Assembly (NCBI GenBank): GCA_044353855.1
Contig: JBILBF010000002.1
Span: forward strand, 124,001-188,000
Source: UKL13-3 sp044353855
GTDB lineage: Bacteria; Bacteroidota; Bacteroidia; UKL13-3
Length of the DNA stretch: 64,000 nucleotides
Direction of reading: 5' to 3'
A program made the position numbers and the translations under genes. This document shows positions 45,452-53,860 of the stretch, piece by piece. The notes under the pieces are model-generated. The model worked only from the letters and a program-made list of their open reading frames with translations. It was not told the origin of the DNA and ran no database searches. How positions within the stretch are numbered: the stretch's first letter is position 1; each line of letters opens with the position of its first letter.

Positions 45452-46732
45452 TTACGTTTTCATTTTTTTCTTTTTAGCCGAAGGGAATAAAATATTATTG
45501 AGAATTAAACGATAGCCAGGAGAGTTAGGATGCAAGGCTAAATCTGTTGGTGGCTCACCAACTTGGTGTTGGTAATCTTCAGGATCGTGGCCGCTGTAAA
45601 ATGTCCATGTTCCTTTACCTGTTGTTCCGTGGATATAACGTGCTTCACCCAGTTGTTTGTTTTCACCCATTATAAGCACATCACTTTTGATAAACTGCTT
45701 TCTAAACCCTGTAGTTTGTCCGTAAAAACCTTTTACCACTTGGGTGTGGTTTTGACATAACATGGTAGGTATTACATCCCATTTGGCTGAAAACTCAAAC
45801 AATGCAAACACATCATTGGGTTCATTTACTGCTCTAGTGTATTGTGTATTGTCAATGTATGAATATTCATATTCGTAAGGATCCATAATGAGTTTAAAAT
45901 CCTTAAAAGCAAACGTATTATCAAAATTCAATTTGTCATCAGAGCGAGGATCTGCAGCATCGCCATCATATATGCTTCCACAAATATCAACACCATCCGC
46001 AGCCAAAGCAATATCGTAACTATCGGTTGCCGAACACATAGCAAACAAAAAACCACCACCAATGGTAAAGTCTCTTATTTTTTTGGCGACAGCCAATTTA
46101 AGTTGTGATACTTTTTTATACCCGTGTTTGGCTGCTGTGGCTTCTGCTTCTCTAACCTCTGCTTGATACCATGCTGCTTGCGAAAACGAGCCATAAAACT
46201 TTCCATACTGACCTGTGAAATCTTCGTGGTGCAGATGCAACCAATCATACAAAGGCAATTTGTTTTCAAGTACTTCATCATCAAATACTGTTTCGTAAGG
46301 AATTTCAGCATAAGTCAAAACAAGTGTTACTGCATCATCCCAAGGTTGTTTGGTTTTGGGTGAATACACTGCAATTTTTGGTGCTTTGTGCAGTTTTACC
46401 AATTCCATGTTTACTTCTGGCTTGGCTATTTCTTGCAAAATTTGTGTTGTTTGTCCTTCACTAATCACTTCATAACTCACCCCTCTTATTCTACATTCTT
46501 TTTCGGCAGCTTCGCTAAACAATAACATAAAACTTCCATCCCGGTAATTTAGCAACCAATCTACATCTAAGTCGCGTTTTAATTCCCAAAATGCAATACC
46601 ATAAGCCTTCAAATGGTTTTTTTGAGCATCATCCATTGGAATTAAAATACGGGTAGCGTTAGCAGCTAATACACTAAAAGTAAACAATACGAACAGAGAA
46701 AATTTCGAATGCCGAATGTCGAATTTCGACAT
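45452..46732 (-). CDS. Secreted protein with class-I-glutamine-amidotransferase-like fold, function unknown
   Basis: 426 residues from the ATG at 46732. The signal peptide covers about 1-26 (FSLFVLFTFSVLAANA), so it is exported. The first part (ILIPMDDAQKNHLKAYGIAFW) is conserved-looking. A second part has HLHHEDFTGQYGKFYG, IGGGFLFAMCSATDSYDIAL (a nucleophile-elbow-like CSA), and DGDAADPRSDD. Similar proteins are often labelled asparagine synthetase B in Bacteroidota, but no AsnB motif is present. The signal region overlaps a repetitive TCGAA-rich sequence, see findings. A longer frame to 46804 overlaps kdsC and is rejected. Confidence 0.65.
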   Translation of the reverse strand: MSKFDIRHSKFSLFVLFTFSVLAANATRILIPMDDAQKNHLKAYGIAFWELKRDLDVDWLLNYRDGSFMLLFSEAAEKECRIRGVSYEVISEGQTTQILQEIAKPEVNMELVKLHKAPKIAVYSPKTKQPWDDAVTLVLTYAEIPYETVFDDEVLENKLPLYDWLHLHHEDFTGQYGKFYGSFSQAAWYQAEVREAEATAAKHGYKKVSQLKLAVAKKIRDFTIGGGFLFAMCSATDSYDIALAADGVDICGSIYDGDAADPRSDDKLNFDNTFAFKDFKLIMDPYEYEYSYIDNTQYTRAVNEPNDVFALFEFSAKWDVIPTMLCQNHTQVVKGFYGQTTGFRKQFIKSDVLIMGENKQLGEARYIHGTTGKGTWTFYSGHDPEDYQHQVGEPPTDLALHPNSPGYRLILNNILFPSAKKKKMKT

Positions 46733-46733
46733 T
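46701..46733. repeat. TCGAAATT-rich short repeat covering the start codon of the 45452-46732 gene
   Basis: Three near copies of a 'TTCGAATTTC' type palindromic unit lie within 33 bases. On the minus strand the ATG at 46732 is inside it, and its translation begins MSKFDIRHSKFS. Confidence 0.5.
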
Positions 46734-46778
46734 TTATCGCCTAAAGAAGCTATTAAGATATACAACATCATTAACACT

Positions 46779-47306
46779 TTAATTATTAATATTCTCCCCA
46801 TCAAACTTTCTCCATGTACCTTGCACTTTCATCACCCTTTCTATCACATCGCGCACGCAACCTTCTCCTCCTTTTTTACCTGATACGTATAAGGAAATTT
46901 CTTTTATTTCTTGTGTGGCATCTTGCGGGCAGCATGGTAATCCTGCCAATTTCATCACATCATAATCGGGTAAATCATCTCCTACATACAATACATTTTT
47001 GGGTTCAATAGTTAGTTCTGAACACAAAGCATGAAACACTTCAATTTTATCTTTTACACCTAAAAAAACATGTTTTATGTTTAAAAATGTTAAGCGTTTT
47101 TGCACGCCCATTTGATTTCCTCCAGAGATAATAGCTACTTGATAACCTGCTAACAAAGCACGCTCAATTCCATAACCATCTTTGATATTGAACTTACGCG
47201 TTTGTTCACCACTTTCTAATGCTAACACAGTTCCATCAGTAAGAACACCATCTACATCAAATACAAAACATTTTATATCGTGCAATTTTGCTAAATAATT
47301 TGCCAT
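46779..47306 (-). CDS. kdsC: 3-deoxy-D-manno-octulosonate 8-phosphate phosphatase
   Basis: 175 residues, a HAD phosphatase of the KdsC size. CFVFDVDGVLTDGT is motif I with its two Asp residues, KDGYGIERALLAGYQVAIIS is the KdsC-specific loop and motif II region, and VLYVGDDLPDYDVMKLAG is motif IV. It dephosphorylates Kdo-8-P to Kdo. Its start is preceded by TATATTTA (47311-47318, one mismatch), exactly 4 bases before the ATG. Confidence 0.93.
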   Translation of the reverse strand: MANYLAKLHDIKCFVFDVDGVLTDGTVLALESGEQTRKFNIKDGYGIERALLAGYQVAIISGGNQMGVQKRLTFLNIKHVFLGVKDKIEVFHALCSELTIEPKNVLYVGDDLPDYDVMKLAGLPCCPQDATQEIKEISLYVSGKKGGEGCVRDVIERVMKVQGTWRKFDGENINN

Positions 47307-47310
47307 TGGG

Positions 47311-47318
47311 TAAATATA
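47311..47318 (-). promoter_or_regulatory. Probable -7 box of kdsC
   Basis: TATATTTA on the minus strand, one mismatch to TAnnTTTG, ends exactly 4 bases before the kdsC ATG. The sequence from box to ATG closely matches that of bshB1 (53058-53072). Confidence 0.4.
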
Positions 47319-47404
47319 TGAATTTTGAAGATATGATAAATCTAAATTAGTTGATATTGTGATTGGCTATAAAGGTAATTGACTGTTTGGTTAATCATTC
47401 AAGA

Positions 47405-48169
47405 TTAACCTTCTTGGATTCCTTTGCTTAACAATTCGTAAATTTTTTTGTACTGAGGCGTTTTTTCCAGCAGCTGTAGATGCAATTCCATTGTGGAAAC
47501 ATCCTTACGCTTAGCAGGACCTGTTTGCACTTCCGAAGGTTTGTGATGTTGAACCTTACGAGCTGTTTCTATAATCAAAGGCTTTAACATATCAAACGGA
47601 ATACCTTTTATGCTCAAAATTTGTTCGGCAACGGTGTATAAATAATTACTAAAATTATTGGCAAACACAGCAGCTAAATGAACTGTTTTTCTATCATCAG
47701 AATTTACAACAAATGTGTTCATACCGCATTGTTTGGCAACTGTTTCCAATGCTATTAAATCCTCTGTTTGCACTGTTTCCAACAATACAGGAATATCGGC
47801 ACTGGAAACTGGTATATTTTTAGATAGTGATTGTAAAGGATAAAAAACACCCACACGTTTGTGTTTGTTTAAAACTTGAATAGGCATTGTTCCTGAAGAA
47901 TGCACCACCAATCCGTTTACTATTGGAAGTTGATTTGCTAATTCGGCAATAGCTGAATCATTAACGGCAATTAAATATAAATCAGCAGTTGATGGAATTA
48001 AATCGAGTTGAGAAAATGGTTTTGCTTCTATATTATCTGCCAATACAGTTGCTTTTTGTATATCTCTACTATAAACAGCAGCAATAGAAAAACCAGCCTG
48101 TTTAAAAGCGTTTCCCAAATGTGTAGCCACATTTCCTGAGCCTATTATTACGATTGAGTGGATTAACAT
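47405..48169 (-). CDS. DUF2520-containing Rossmann-fold protein
   Basis: 254 residues from the ATG at 48169. IVIIGSGNVATHLGNAFKQA is a NAD(P)-binding motif; YSRDIQKATVLAD and LYLIAVNDSAIAELANQL follow. The C-terminal part has AAVFANNFSNYLYTVAEQIL and TGPAKRKDVSTMELHLQLL, the DUF2520 signature region. The family resembles F420/NADP-dependent reductases but lacks a known substrate. It lies 53 bases after ccmF; the frame extends to 48208. Confidence 0.85.
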   Translation of the reverse strand: MLIHSIVIIGSGNVATHLGNAFKQAGFSIAAVYSRDIQKATVLADNIEAKPFSQLDLIPSTADLYLIAVNDSAIAELANQLPIVNGLVVHSSGTMPIQVLNKHKRVGVFYPLQSLSKNIPVSSADIPVLLETVQTEDLIALETVAKQCGMNTFVVNSDDRKTVHLAAVFANNFSNYLYTVAEQILSIKGIPFDMLKPLIIETARKVQHHKPSEVQTGPAKRKDVSTMELHLQLLEKTPQYKKIYELLSKGIQEG

Positions 48170-48222
48170 TTTTATCCTATATGCATAAAAAATGAGTACT
48201 AATACCAAAAATAATATATAAA

Positions 48223-50625
48223 CTAAAAAACCCTAGTTACATCCTGCAATCTTTTTACAATGGCTAATATAAAACCAATAACCATGATAATGGTACCGCC
48301 CCATACTAGGTTAATCCAAGGAAACATGATGGCTTTCATGATAATGAATTCACCCGATGTGTCTTTTTCGGCAACTTCAATGGTTATATTACCGTTTTGA
48401 GGATTCACATTCGTGAACTTAAACCGCAAATTAGCTTCGTCTAAAATAGATTCAAATTGAGCTACCGAATTATTTTGAATCCCATACATGGGGGAAATTT
48501 GATACACATCATTTAGGGTATGTACTTCCATTTCGGCAGCAATAAGCAATTGCATATTTTCCATATCTATTTTACCCTCTTTAACATTGGAGTTAATGGC
48601 TTTTAATATGGCATACCCGTTATTGGTTATTAGCGTATCGCCTAAAGCAACTTTAAACTTTTTTTCATTTACAAATTTTGATTCTCCTTTTTCTTTTGGC
48701 ACAGAACTCACATACGTAAACACATCATGCGATAGGTAGTGTTTGGTATCTGGATTTGCCACCAATCCCATTTTAGGATTAATTTGTGCATTGGGATACA
48801 AGTCAAATTCATACTCCACCTCATTGGTTTTGGGATTTATTTTTTTGTAATGCACTTGGTAAAAATTATTTACCCATTCAGTACTATCTGCGCGGTATTC
48901 AATTTCATAATCGCCCATGCGCAATGCTTTTCTTTTTTCCAAATACACATGTTCCATGTTTGCCTGAGCATCAAACTCCGGGTTTAATTGCATACCACTT
49001 TGGTTGATGGAAATAACTTGTTTATTAGCCGATGAAACCAAAACACCAATTAACAATACACCAAAACCAATATGTGCTACAGAAGAACCCACAAGTTGAA
49101 GTTTTCCTTTAAATAATGGCTTTAACAAGGAAGCATTTCCTAACACCGTAAATACAGAAGCAAATAATAACCCAATATAAAACCAATTAGTAAGTTCGAA
49201 GGCAAACATCAGTGCCACTGAAACAAGAAGAGAAATAGCGGTCCAAAATCCAATTTTACGCAACGCTTGTGGCTTATTTTTTTTATATTTAAGTATATGT
49301 GCAACACCTGTTAATAGTGCAATTAGGATGGCCATTGGCATTTGCCATTTATTATAATGATCAATTATATTAGACGGAGGAGCAAAGTTAGAACCAAACA
49401 CTTTATTAAACACGGGAATAGATGTTGTGAGAATGATTTGGAAAGCTGAAATAACCAACACCAAACTACCAATAAACATCCAAAATTCTCGGGTGTAAAT
49501 ATCTTCGTCTTTAGCCGATTTAGGAATTTCTTTCCACCGAATGACCAACAATACAACTGACAATAAAATAAAAGCCATTAGGAATACTAGTAACTGTCCA
49601 CTCATACCCAAATCAGTAAAAGAATGTACAGATGAGTTCCCTAAAATACCACTTCGGGTTAAAAAGGTTGCATATAATACCAATAAAAATGCGGCCAAAA
49701 TAAGCATAAACCCAACAGATAAAGAGTTGCCTGTATGTTTAAAAATGAGCATTAAATGTACACCAGCAATTAAAATTATCCAAGGAATAAGAGAAGCATT
49801 TTCTACAGGATCCCAAGCCCAATATCCTCCAAAACTTAAGCTTTCGTATGCCCAAAATCCACCCATAATAATACCCGTACCTAGTACCATTGCACTCACC
49901 AAACCCCAAGGTAAAGCTTGTTTAATCCAACCAGTATAATCACGTTTCCACAAACCAGCAATTGCAAAAGCAAAAGGCACAACTGTGGTAGCAAATCCAA
50001 AAAACAAGGTAGGTGGATGGATAACCATCCAGTAATTTTGCAACAAAGGATTTAACCCATTTCCATCAGCAATTTTGGATAAATAATCGGGGCGTTTAAA
50101 AATAGGGGCATTGGCCATTGCCACGCGCAATAATTCAAAAGGGCTGCTTCCTACTTTATATCCTATTATTTTTACCCCAATAAGCATAGATGTTAGCGCA
50201 ATTTGTGAAAGCATAACGACTGCCATTACTGGATTGCGCCAAACACCGGCTGTGCGGAGTAAAATATTCCCAATAACCATTTGCCAAAAAATCCACAATA
50301 AAAAACTCCCCTCTTGTCCTTCCCAAAAACATGAAATCATATATTCTACTGGCAGCTCGCGGGAAGAGTGTTGCCAAGCATAATGATATTCGAATAAATG
50401 TTGGTGAATAATAAAAAACAAAATCCCCACAATGCTCAATACTGAAAAAGTGTGAACATAGAATGCGCTATTAGCTATTTTTTGCCAACTGGTTTCTTGT
50501 GGTTTTTGGGCTGCAAAAAAATAGGCTACGGTAGCAATAATAGATGTGCCAAAAGCAAGCACAACGGCTAAGTGACCAAGATTGCCATATATTAACTTTT
50601 CTCCTTCAAATAATACTTCGTTCAT
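48223..50625 (-). CDS. ccmF: Cytochrome c-type biogenesis protein CcmF
   Basis: 800 residues, many membrane spans. The WWD-type haem-handling motif is visible at about 256-282 (GGFWAYESLSFGGYWAWDP). VIHPPTLFFGFATTVVPFA and RSGILGNSSVHSFTDLGM are CcmF hallmarks. The C-terminal part has a long periplasmic domain (about 555-770) and a last span. CcmF with CcmH forms the haem lyase that attaches haem to apocytochrome c; no ccmH is next to it. It is the last of the ccm genes here. Confidence 0.93.
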   Translation of the reverse strand: MNEVLFEGEKLIYGNLGHLAVVLAFGTSIIATVAYFFAAQKPQETSWQKIANSAFYVHTFSVLSIVGILFFIIHQHLFEYHYAWQHSSRELPVEYMISCFWEGQEGSFLLWIFWQMVIGNILLRTAGVWRNPVMAVVMLSQIALTSMLIGVKIIGYKVGSSPFELLRVAMANAPIFKRPDYLSKIADGNGLNPLLQNYWMVIHPPTLFFGFATTVVPFAFAIAGLWKRDYTGWIKQALPWGLVSAMVLGTGIIMGGFWAYESLSFGGYWAWDPVENASLIPWIILIAGVHLMLIFKHTGNSLSVGFMLILAAFLLVLYATFLTRSGILGNSSVHSFTDLGMSGQLLVFLMAFILLSVVLLVIRWKEIPKSAKDEDIYTREFWMFIGSLVLVISAFQIILTTSIPVFNKVFGSNFAPPSNIIDHYNKWQMPMAILIALLTGVAHILKYKKNKPQALRKIGFWTAISLLVSVALMFAFELTNWFYIGLLFASVFTVLGNASLLKPLFKGKLQLVGSSVAHIGFGVLLIGVLVSSANKQVISINQSGMQLNPEFDAQANMEHVYLEKRKALRMGDYEIEYRADSTEWVNNFYQVHYKKINPKTNEVEYEFDLYPNAQINPKMGLVANPDTKHYLSHDVFTYVSSVPKEKGESKFVNEKKFKVALGDTLITNNGYAILKAINSNVKEGKIDMENMQLLIAAEMEVHTLNDVYQISPMYGIQNNSVAQFESILDEANLRFKFTNVNPQNGNITIEVAEKDTSGEFIIMKAIMFPWINLVWGGTIIMVIGFILAIVKRLQDVTRVF

Positions 50626-50653
50626 TCACACTAAATTATTGGGTATTTAAAAA

Positions 50654-51037
50654 TTATCCTTTTACTTCTGTTTCGGTGTATTTGCTAGGACATTTTAATA
50701 AAATTTTGGAGGCTTCAAACTCCTCCCCTTGCATTTTACCAATAATAACAACCTTTTCCGAACGAGCAAAATCTTGAGGCTCGGGAGCACGGTATACTAC
50801 TTTACGCTCTTCTCCTTTTTCGTCTATTAAATAAAAAGTAAAATAATTAGCATCTATTTTAGGATTGTAAAACAATTGTTTGGTGGTATCTAATTTTCCT
50901 ACAATATGAAATTCTTTATCTTGATTTTCGGCAGCAACAGCAAATGTTTCGTACGTACTCGAATCGCCATATGAGCTCACAATAGCGCCAATGGCAACTG
51001 CAATTAAAACAATAATAATAATGGAGGATTTTTTCAT
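50654..51037 (-). CDS. ccmE: Haem chaperone CcmE, CxxxY type
   Basis: 127 residues. One membrane anchor (about 6-24, IIIVLIAVAIGAIVSSYG), then an OB-fold domain with KEFHIVGKLDTTK-like and FYLIDEKGEERKVVYR segments. The haem-attachment region near the C-terminus reads ILLKCPSKYTETE, so Cys replaces the usual His of the HxxxY motif. CxxxY forms of CcmE are known from Desulfovibrio and archaea, where CcmG and CcmH are missing. It lies 28 bases before ccmF and about 100 bases after ccmD. Confidence 0.88.
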   Translation of the reverse strand: MKKSSIIIIVLIAVAIGAIVSSYGDSSTYETFAVAAENQDKEFHIVGKLDTTKQLFYNPKIDANYFTFYLIDEKGEERKVVYRAPEPQDFARSEKVVIIGKMQGEEFEASKILLKCPSKYTETEVKG

Positions 51038-51140
51038 GAAGTTTATTTTTCAGCTAATACTATTTTAGGTTATTGATTTAAAAGAAATAAAGGCCACACT
51101 TTGTTTTTTTTTAACAATGAACAATTTGTAAAAGGCAAAT

Positions 51141-51314
51141 CTATTTTTCTAGTTTATTAATTTTTCGATCGATACTTATTAAGTAACCAACAATACCTGT
51201 GAACAATACAGCAATTACAGCTACCACAACATAAAACTTTTGAGTGCTTTGGGCATCTGCCATTTCAGTTGTGTGTATTTGTTGTAACAAAATAGTTAAT
51301 AGTAAGTTCTTCAT
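51141..51314 (-). CDS. ccmD: CcmD-like small membrane protein
   Basis: 57 residues, ATG at 51314, starting 1 base after the ccmC stop. One membrane span in the middle (FYVVVAVIAVLFTGIVGYLI, about 28-47) and a charged tail SIDRKINKLEK, the CcmD layout. CcmD stabilises the CcmC/CcmE complex. The gene is too short for length-based gene calls, but the position between ccmC and ccmE is decisive. Confidence 0.8.
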   Translation of the reverse strand: MKNLLLTILLQQIHTTEMADAQSTQKFYVVVAVIAVLFTGIVGYLISIDRKINKLEK

Positions 51315-51315
51315 A

Positions 51316-51972
51316 TTAAGCTTCTTTTTTTAGGTGTAATAATTGAATGCGAATACGCAAATCGGCTAACCAAAATCCTATAATTGTCCAACCCAATACT
51401 GCAGGGTAAAAAACTAAACGTAACCTGCTGTCTAAGTCGTAACTGTTAAACCCTGGATTTCCACCATTTCCTGGATGTAAGGAATCGGTGAGACGAGGTA
51501 AAATAAAAATAAGTACCACAAAAATGGGAAAACAAAACACATTGTAAACTGCCGAAACCCGTGCTCGTTTTTCTTCATCATCAATACTGCTTCGCAAAAC
51601 GGTATAGGCTAAATACATTAACATCCCTATGGCAGCGCCATTTAATTTTGGATCGTTCGTCCAATAGGCACCCCAGGTGTTTTTTGCCCAAATCATACCG
51701 GTTATAATTCCCATTGAGCCAAATAAAATAGCTGCGTTGGCATATTCTGATGCTTTTATATCATACTGCATATTCCCACTCGATAAGTTTTTGATGGAAT
51801 ATACCATGGATGCTAGCAATAAAAATATCATCCCAAACCACATGGGTACATGGTAAAACAAGTTGCGAATGCTTTGTTCCAAAATTGCTAAATCGGGTAC
51901 AGGCAACAAAAGACCTGCAATAAGAGCATATAACACCAGTAATATACCCGTAATTTTCCACCATGTAATCAC
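51316..51972 (-). CDS. ccmC: Haem exporter CcmC (CcsA-like)
   Basis: 218 residues, about six membrane spans. WAKNTWGAYWTNDPKLNGAA is the WWD-type periplasmic haem motif, and His residues (YHVPMWFGM) lie in a span as haem ligands. CcmC loads haem onto CcmE. The start is GTG at 51972, and no ATG lies in frame close by; a -7-like box TACATTCG (51977-51984) ends exactly 4 bases before it. Confidence 0.88.
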   Translation of the reverse strand: MITWWKITGILLVLYALIAGLLLPVPDLAILEQSIRNLFYHVPMWFGMIFLLLASMVYSIKNLSSGNMQYDIKASEYANAAILFGSMGIITGMIWAKNTWGAYWTNDPKLNGAAIGMLMYLAYTVLRSSIDDEEKRARVSAVYNVFCFPIFVVLIFILPRLTDSLHPGNGGNPGFNSYDLDSRLRLVFYPAVLGWTIIGFWLADLRIRIQLLHLKKEA

Positions 51973-51976
51973 CCTG

Positions 51977-51984
51977 CGAATGTA
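51977..51984 (-). promoter_or_regulatory. Probable -7 box of ccmC
   Basis: TACATTCG on the minus strand, one mismatch to TAnnTTTG, ends exactly 4 bases before the GTG start of ccmC. Confidence 0.4.
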
Positions 51985-52085
51985 AGAAATATTTGTAATT
52001 TGAGATTGAACATTTTTGATTTCAGATATATCTTAATTAGGTAAAAAATCTATTCATCAAGTGTACTATTCAATTAGTCTCATAA

Positions 52086-52334
52086 TCAACCTTTATGAAC
52101 TGTGAATGAGGAATAAAGCCGCTTATCATTATGCAATTGCTGATTAGCCCATTTAGGAATTGGCTTGAGAGAATGCTCCTTTTTCCTAAACATTAGCACA
52201 ATGAAAATGGGAATAATGGGAAGTAGTAATGAAATCAAAAACCACCAACGTGCCGAGTATCCGCTTAGTTTAGTAGGTTCGGCAATGGCAATTGACATGC
52301 CACCTAAAACCGGGTAAATCAATACTATTTCCAT
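52086..52334 (-). CDS. Small membrane protein of unknown function
   Basis: 82 residues. One or two membrane segments (about 1-17 and 29-48: WWFLISLLLPIIPIFIVLMF) and a charged C-terminal tail with KKEHSLKPIPKWANQQLH. I do not recognise a family. It lies 113 bases upstream of ccmC on the same strand. Where Bacteroidota often encode CcmB, only this small gene is found, but it is far too short to be CcmB. Confidence 0.5.
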   Translation of the reverse strand: MEIVLIYPVLGGMSIAIAEPTKLSGYSARWWFLISLLLPIIPIFIVLMFRKKEHSLKPIPKWANQQLHNDKRLYSSFTVHKG

Positions 52335-52461
52335 TAATTAGATTTTGTAAAATATATCTGCACGTTTTAGCTAAAAAATAATCTAGTCAAACGTATGATT
52401 GAAATCACTTTTAAACATTAATACCTTTTTGCTGTTATGTACTACATAATACAACCTACAA

Positions 52462-52953
52462 TTGAATAGCAATACAATATACCCATTTAAAGTCACTAAG
52501 ATTGATGGAGAATTAATTTCCATGGATACATTCCAAAACAAGGTTTTACTCATTGTTAATACAGCTTCTGAATGTGGTTTTACTCCCCAATACAAAGAAT
52601 TAGAAGAATTGTATAAACAATACCAAGAGAAAGGTTTTGAGGTATTGGCTTTCCCTAGCAATGATTTTGGCAAACAAGAACCGCTAAATGGGAAAGAAAT
52701 TGGTGAATATTGTTCAATCCATTTTCGCACCACTTTTCCACTATTTGAAAAAGTAAAAGTTGTTGGCATTAATGCTTTGCCACTTTACCAATTTTTGAGC
52801 AACAAAAAACAAAACGGAAAAGTAAATATTGCACCTAAATGGAATTTTCAAAAATATTTAGTTAACCGTAAAGGTGAAGTCGTAGATTATTTTTTGCCCT
52901 TTACCAAACCAACATCTCCTGCTATTAAAAAGGCTATAGAGCGTTTGTTGTAG
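52462..52953 (+). CDS. Glutathione peroxidase family protein (Cys type)
   Basis: 163 residues starting at TTG (52462). LLIVNTASECGFTPQ has the peroxidatic Cys38; VLAFPSNDFGKQEP has Gln72, and KWNFQKYLV has Trp127, so the catalytic set is complete. The enzyme reduces peroxides, in bacteria usually with thioredoxin rather than glutathione. The next Met (residue 21) would remove the first beta-strand, so the TTG is preferred. It stands alone, upstream of bshB1. Confidence 0.85.
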   Translation: MNSNTIYPFKVTKIDGELISMDTFQNKVLLIVNTASECGFTPQYKELEELYKQYQEKGFEVLAFPSNDFGKQEPLNGKEIGEYCSIHFRTTFPLFEKVKVVGINALPLYQFLSNKKQNGKVNIAPKWNFQKYLVNRKGEVVDYFLPFTKPTSPAIKKAIERLL

Positions 52954-53057
52954 TATTACTATTTAAAAATTTACAAACTCCTTTTGCCTTTTTAAAGCGT
53001 TTTTAACACATTAAAGATGGATATTTAAAATGGGGTAAAATATAGCACCAACACCTG

Positions 53058-53065
53058 TATATTTG
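53058..53065 (+). promoter_or_regulatory. -7 box of bshB1
   Basis: TATATTTG is an exact TAnnTTTG match that ends exactly 4 bases before the bshB1 ATG at 53070. No clear -33 box. Confidence 0.55.
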
Positions 53066-53069
53066 CCCA

Positions 53070-53786
53070 ATGAAACTAGACATACTAGCCTTTGCGGCAC
53101 ATCCTGATGATATAGAATTGGCAGCCAGCGGAACTGTGATGGCACATATTGCACTTGGCAAAAAAGTGGGTATTATAGATTTAACCCGTGGAGAAATGGG
53201 TACACGCGGAAGTGCAGCGTTAAGAGATAAAGAAGCCGAAACATCATCTAAAATACTTGGTATAAGTATTCGCGAAAACTTAAGAATGCGTGATGGTTTT
53301 TTTACAAATAACGAAGAACACCAACTAAAAGTAATTGAGATGATTCGGAAATACCAACCTGAAATTGTGCTGTGCAATTCGGAAGTAGACCGTCATATAG
53401 ATCATGGACGTGGAGCAAATTTAGTGCATGATGCTTGTTTTCTCTCAGGCTTGCGCAAAATAGAAACACATCAACATGGGCTTTTACAAGAATGTTGGAG
53501 ACCCAAAGCTGTATATCATTATATCCAGGATTACCACACTAAACCTGATATTATTATTGACATAACACCTTATTTTGAACGTAAAATGGAAAGTATTCAA
53601 GCATTTTCTTCTCAGTTTTACGATCCCCATTCACATGAACCGGAGTCACCTATATCTACCGAAGACTTCATTAAGTTTTTGGAAGGTAGAGCACGAGAAT
53701 ATGGGCGATTAATTGGCGTTACGTATGGAGAGGGATTTACCGTAAAACGAAGTATTGGTGCCAAAAATTTAACTGATTTGCTATAG
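53070..53786 (+). CDS. bshB1: Bacillithiol biosynthesis deacetylase BshB1
   Basis: 238 residues, LmbE/PIG-L fold. AHPDDIELAASGTV gives the HPDD zinc motif; TRGEMGTRGSAALRDKEAE and DRHIDHGRGANLVHDACF (second zinc region) are BshB1 hallmarks. It deacetylates GlcNAc-malate to GlcN-malate in bacillithiol synthesis. bshA and bshC are not in the window. It begins almost directly after a strong -7 box. Confidence 0.93.
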   Translation: MKLDILAFAAHPDDIELAASGTVMAHIALGKKVGIIDLTRGEMGTRGSAALRDKEAETSSKILGISIRENLRMRDGFFTNNEEHQLKVIEMIRKYQPEIVLCNSEVDRHIDHGRGANLVHDACFLSGLRKIETHQHGLLQECWRPKAVYHYIQDYHTKPDIIIDITPYFERKMESIQAFSSQFYDPHSHEPESPISTEDFIKFLEGRAREYGRLIGVTYGEGFTVKRSIGAKNLTDLL

Positions 53787-53860
53787 AAAAAAAGTAATAA
53801 CGTGAACGAAACTCTTTTTTTGACACTATTAACCAATTACTTTATTAACCTTATCAACCA

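Noticed and set aside
45452..46732. Asparagine synthetase B as a name
   Set aside because: No Cys2 glutaminase domain and no SGGxDS loop; the real AsnB-type proteins are at 3731-5641 and 6746-8650.
46733..46804. Longer start for the 45452 gene
   Set aside because: It overlaps kdsC and hides the signal peptide; the ATG at 46732 fits better.
49541..49939. 132-codon open frame on the plus strand
   Set aside because: Antisense to the membrane-span region of ccmF; the composition is what the reverse of a hydrophobic protein gives.
52086..52334. CcmB
   Set aside because: Only 82 residues with one or two spans; CcmB has about 220 residues and six spans.
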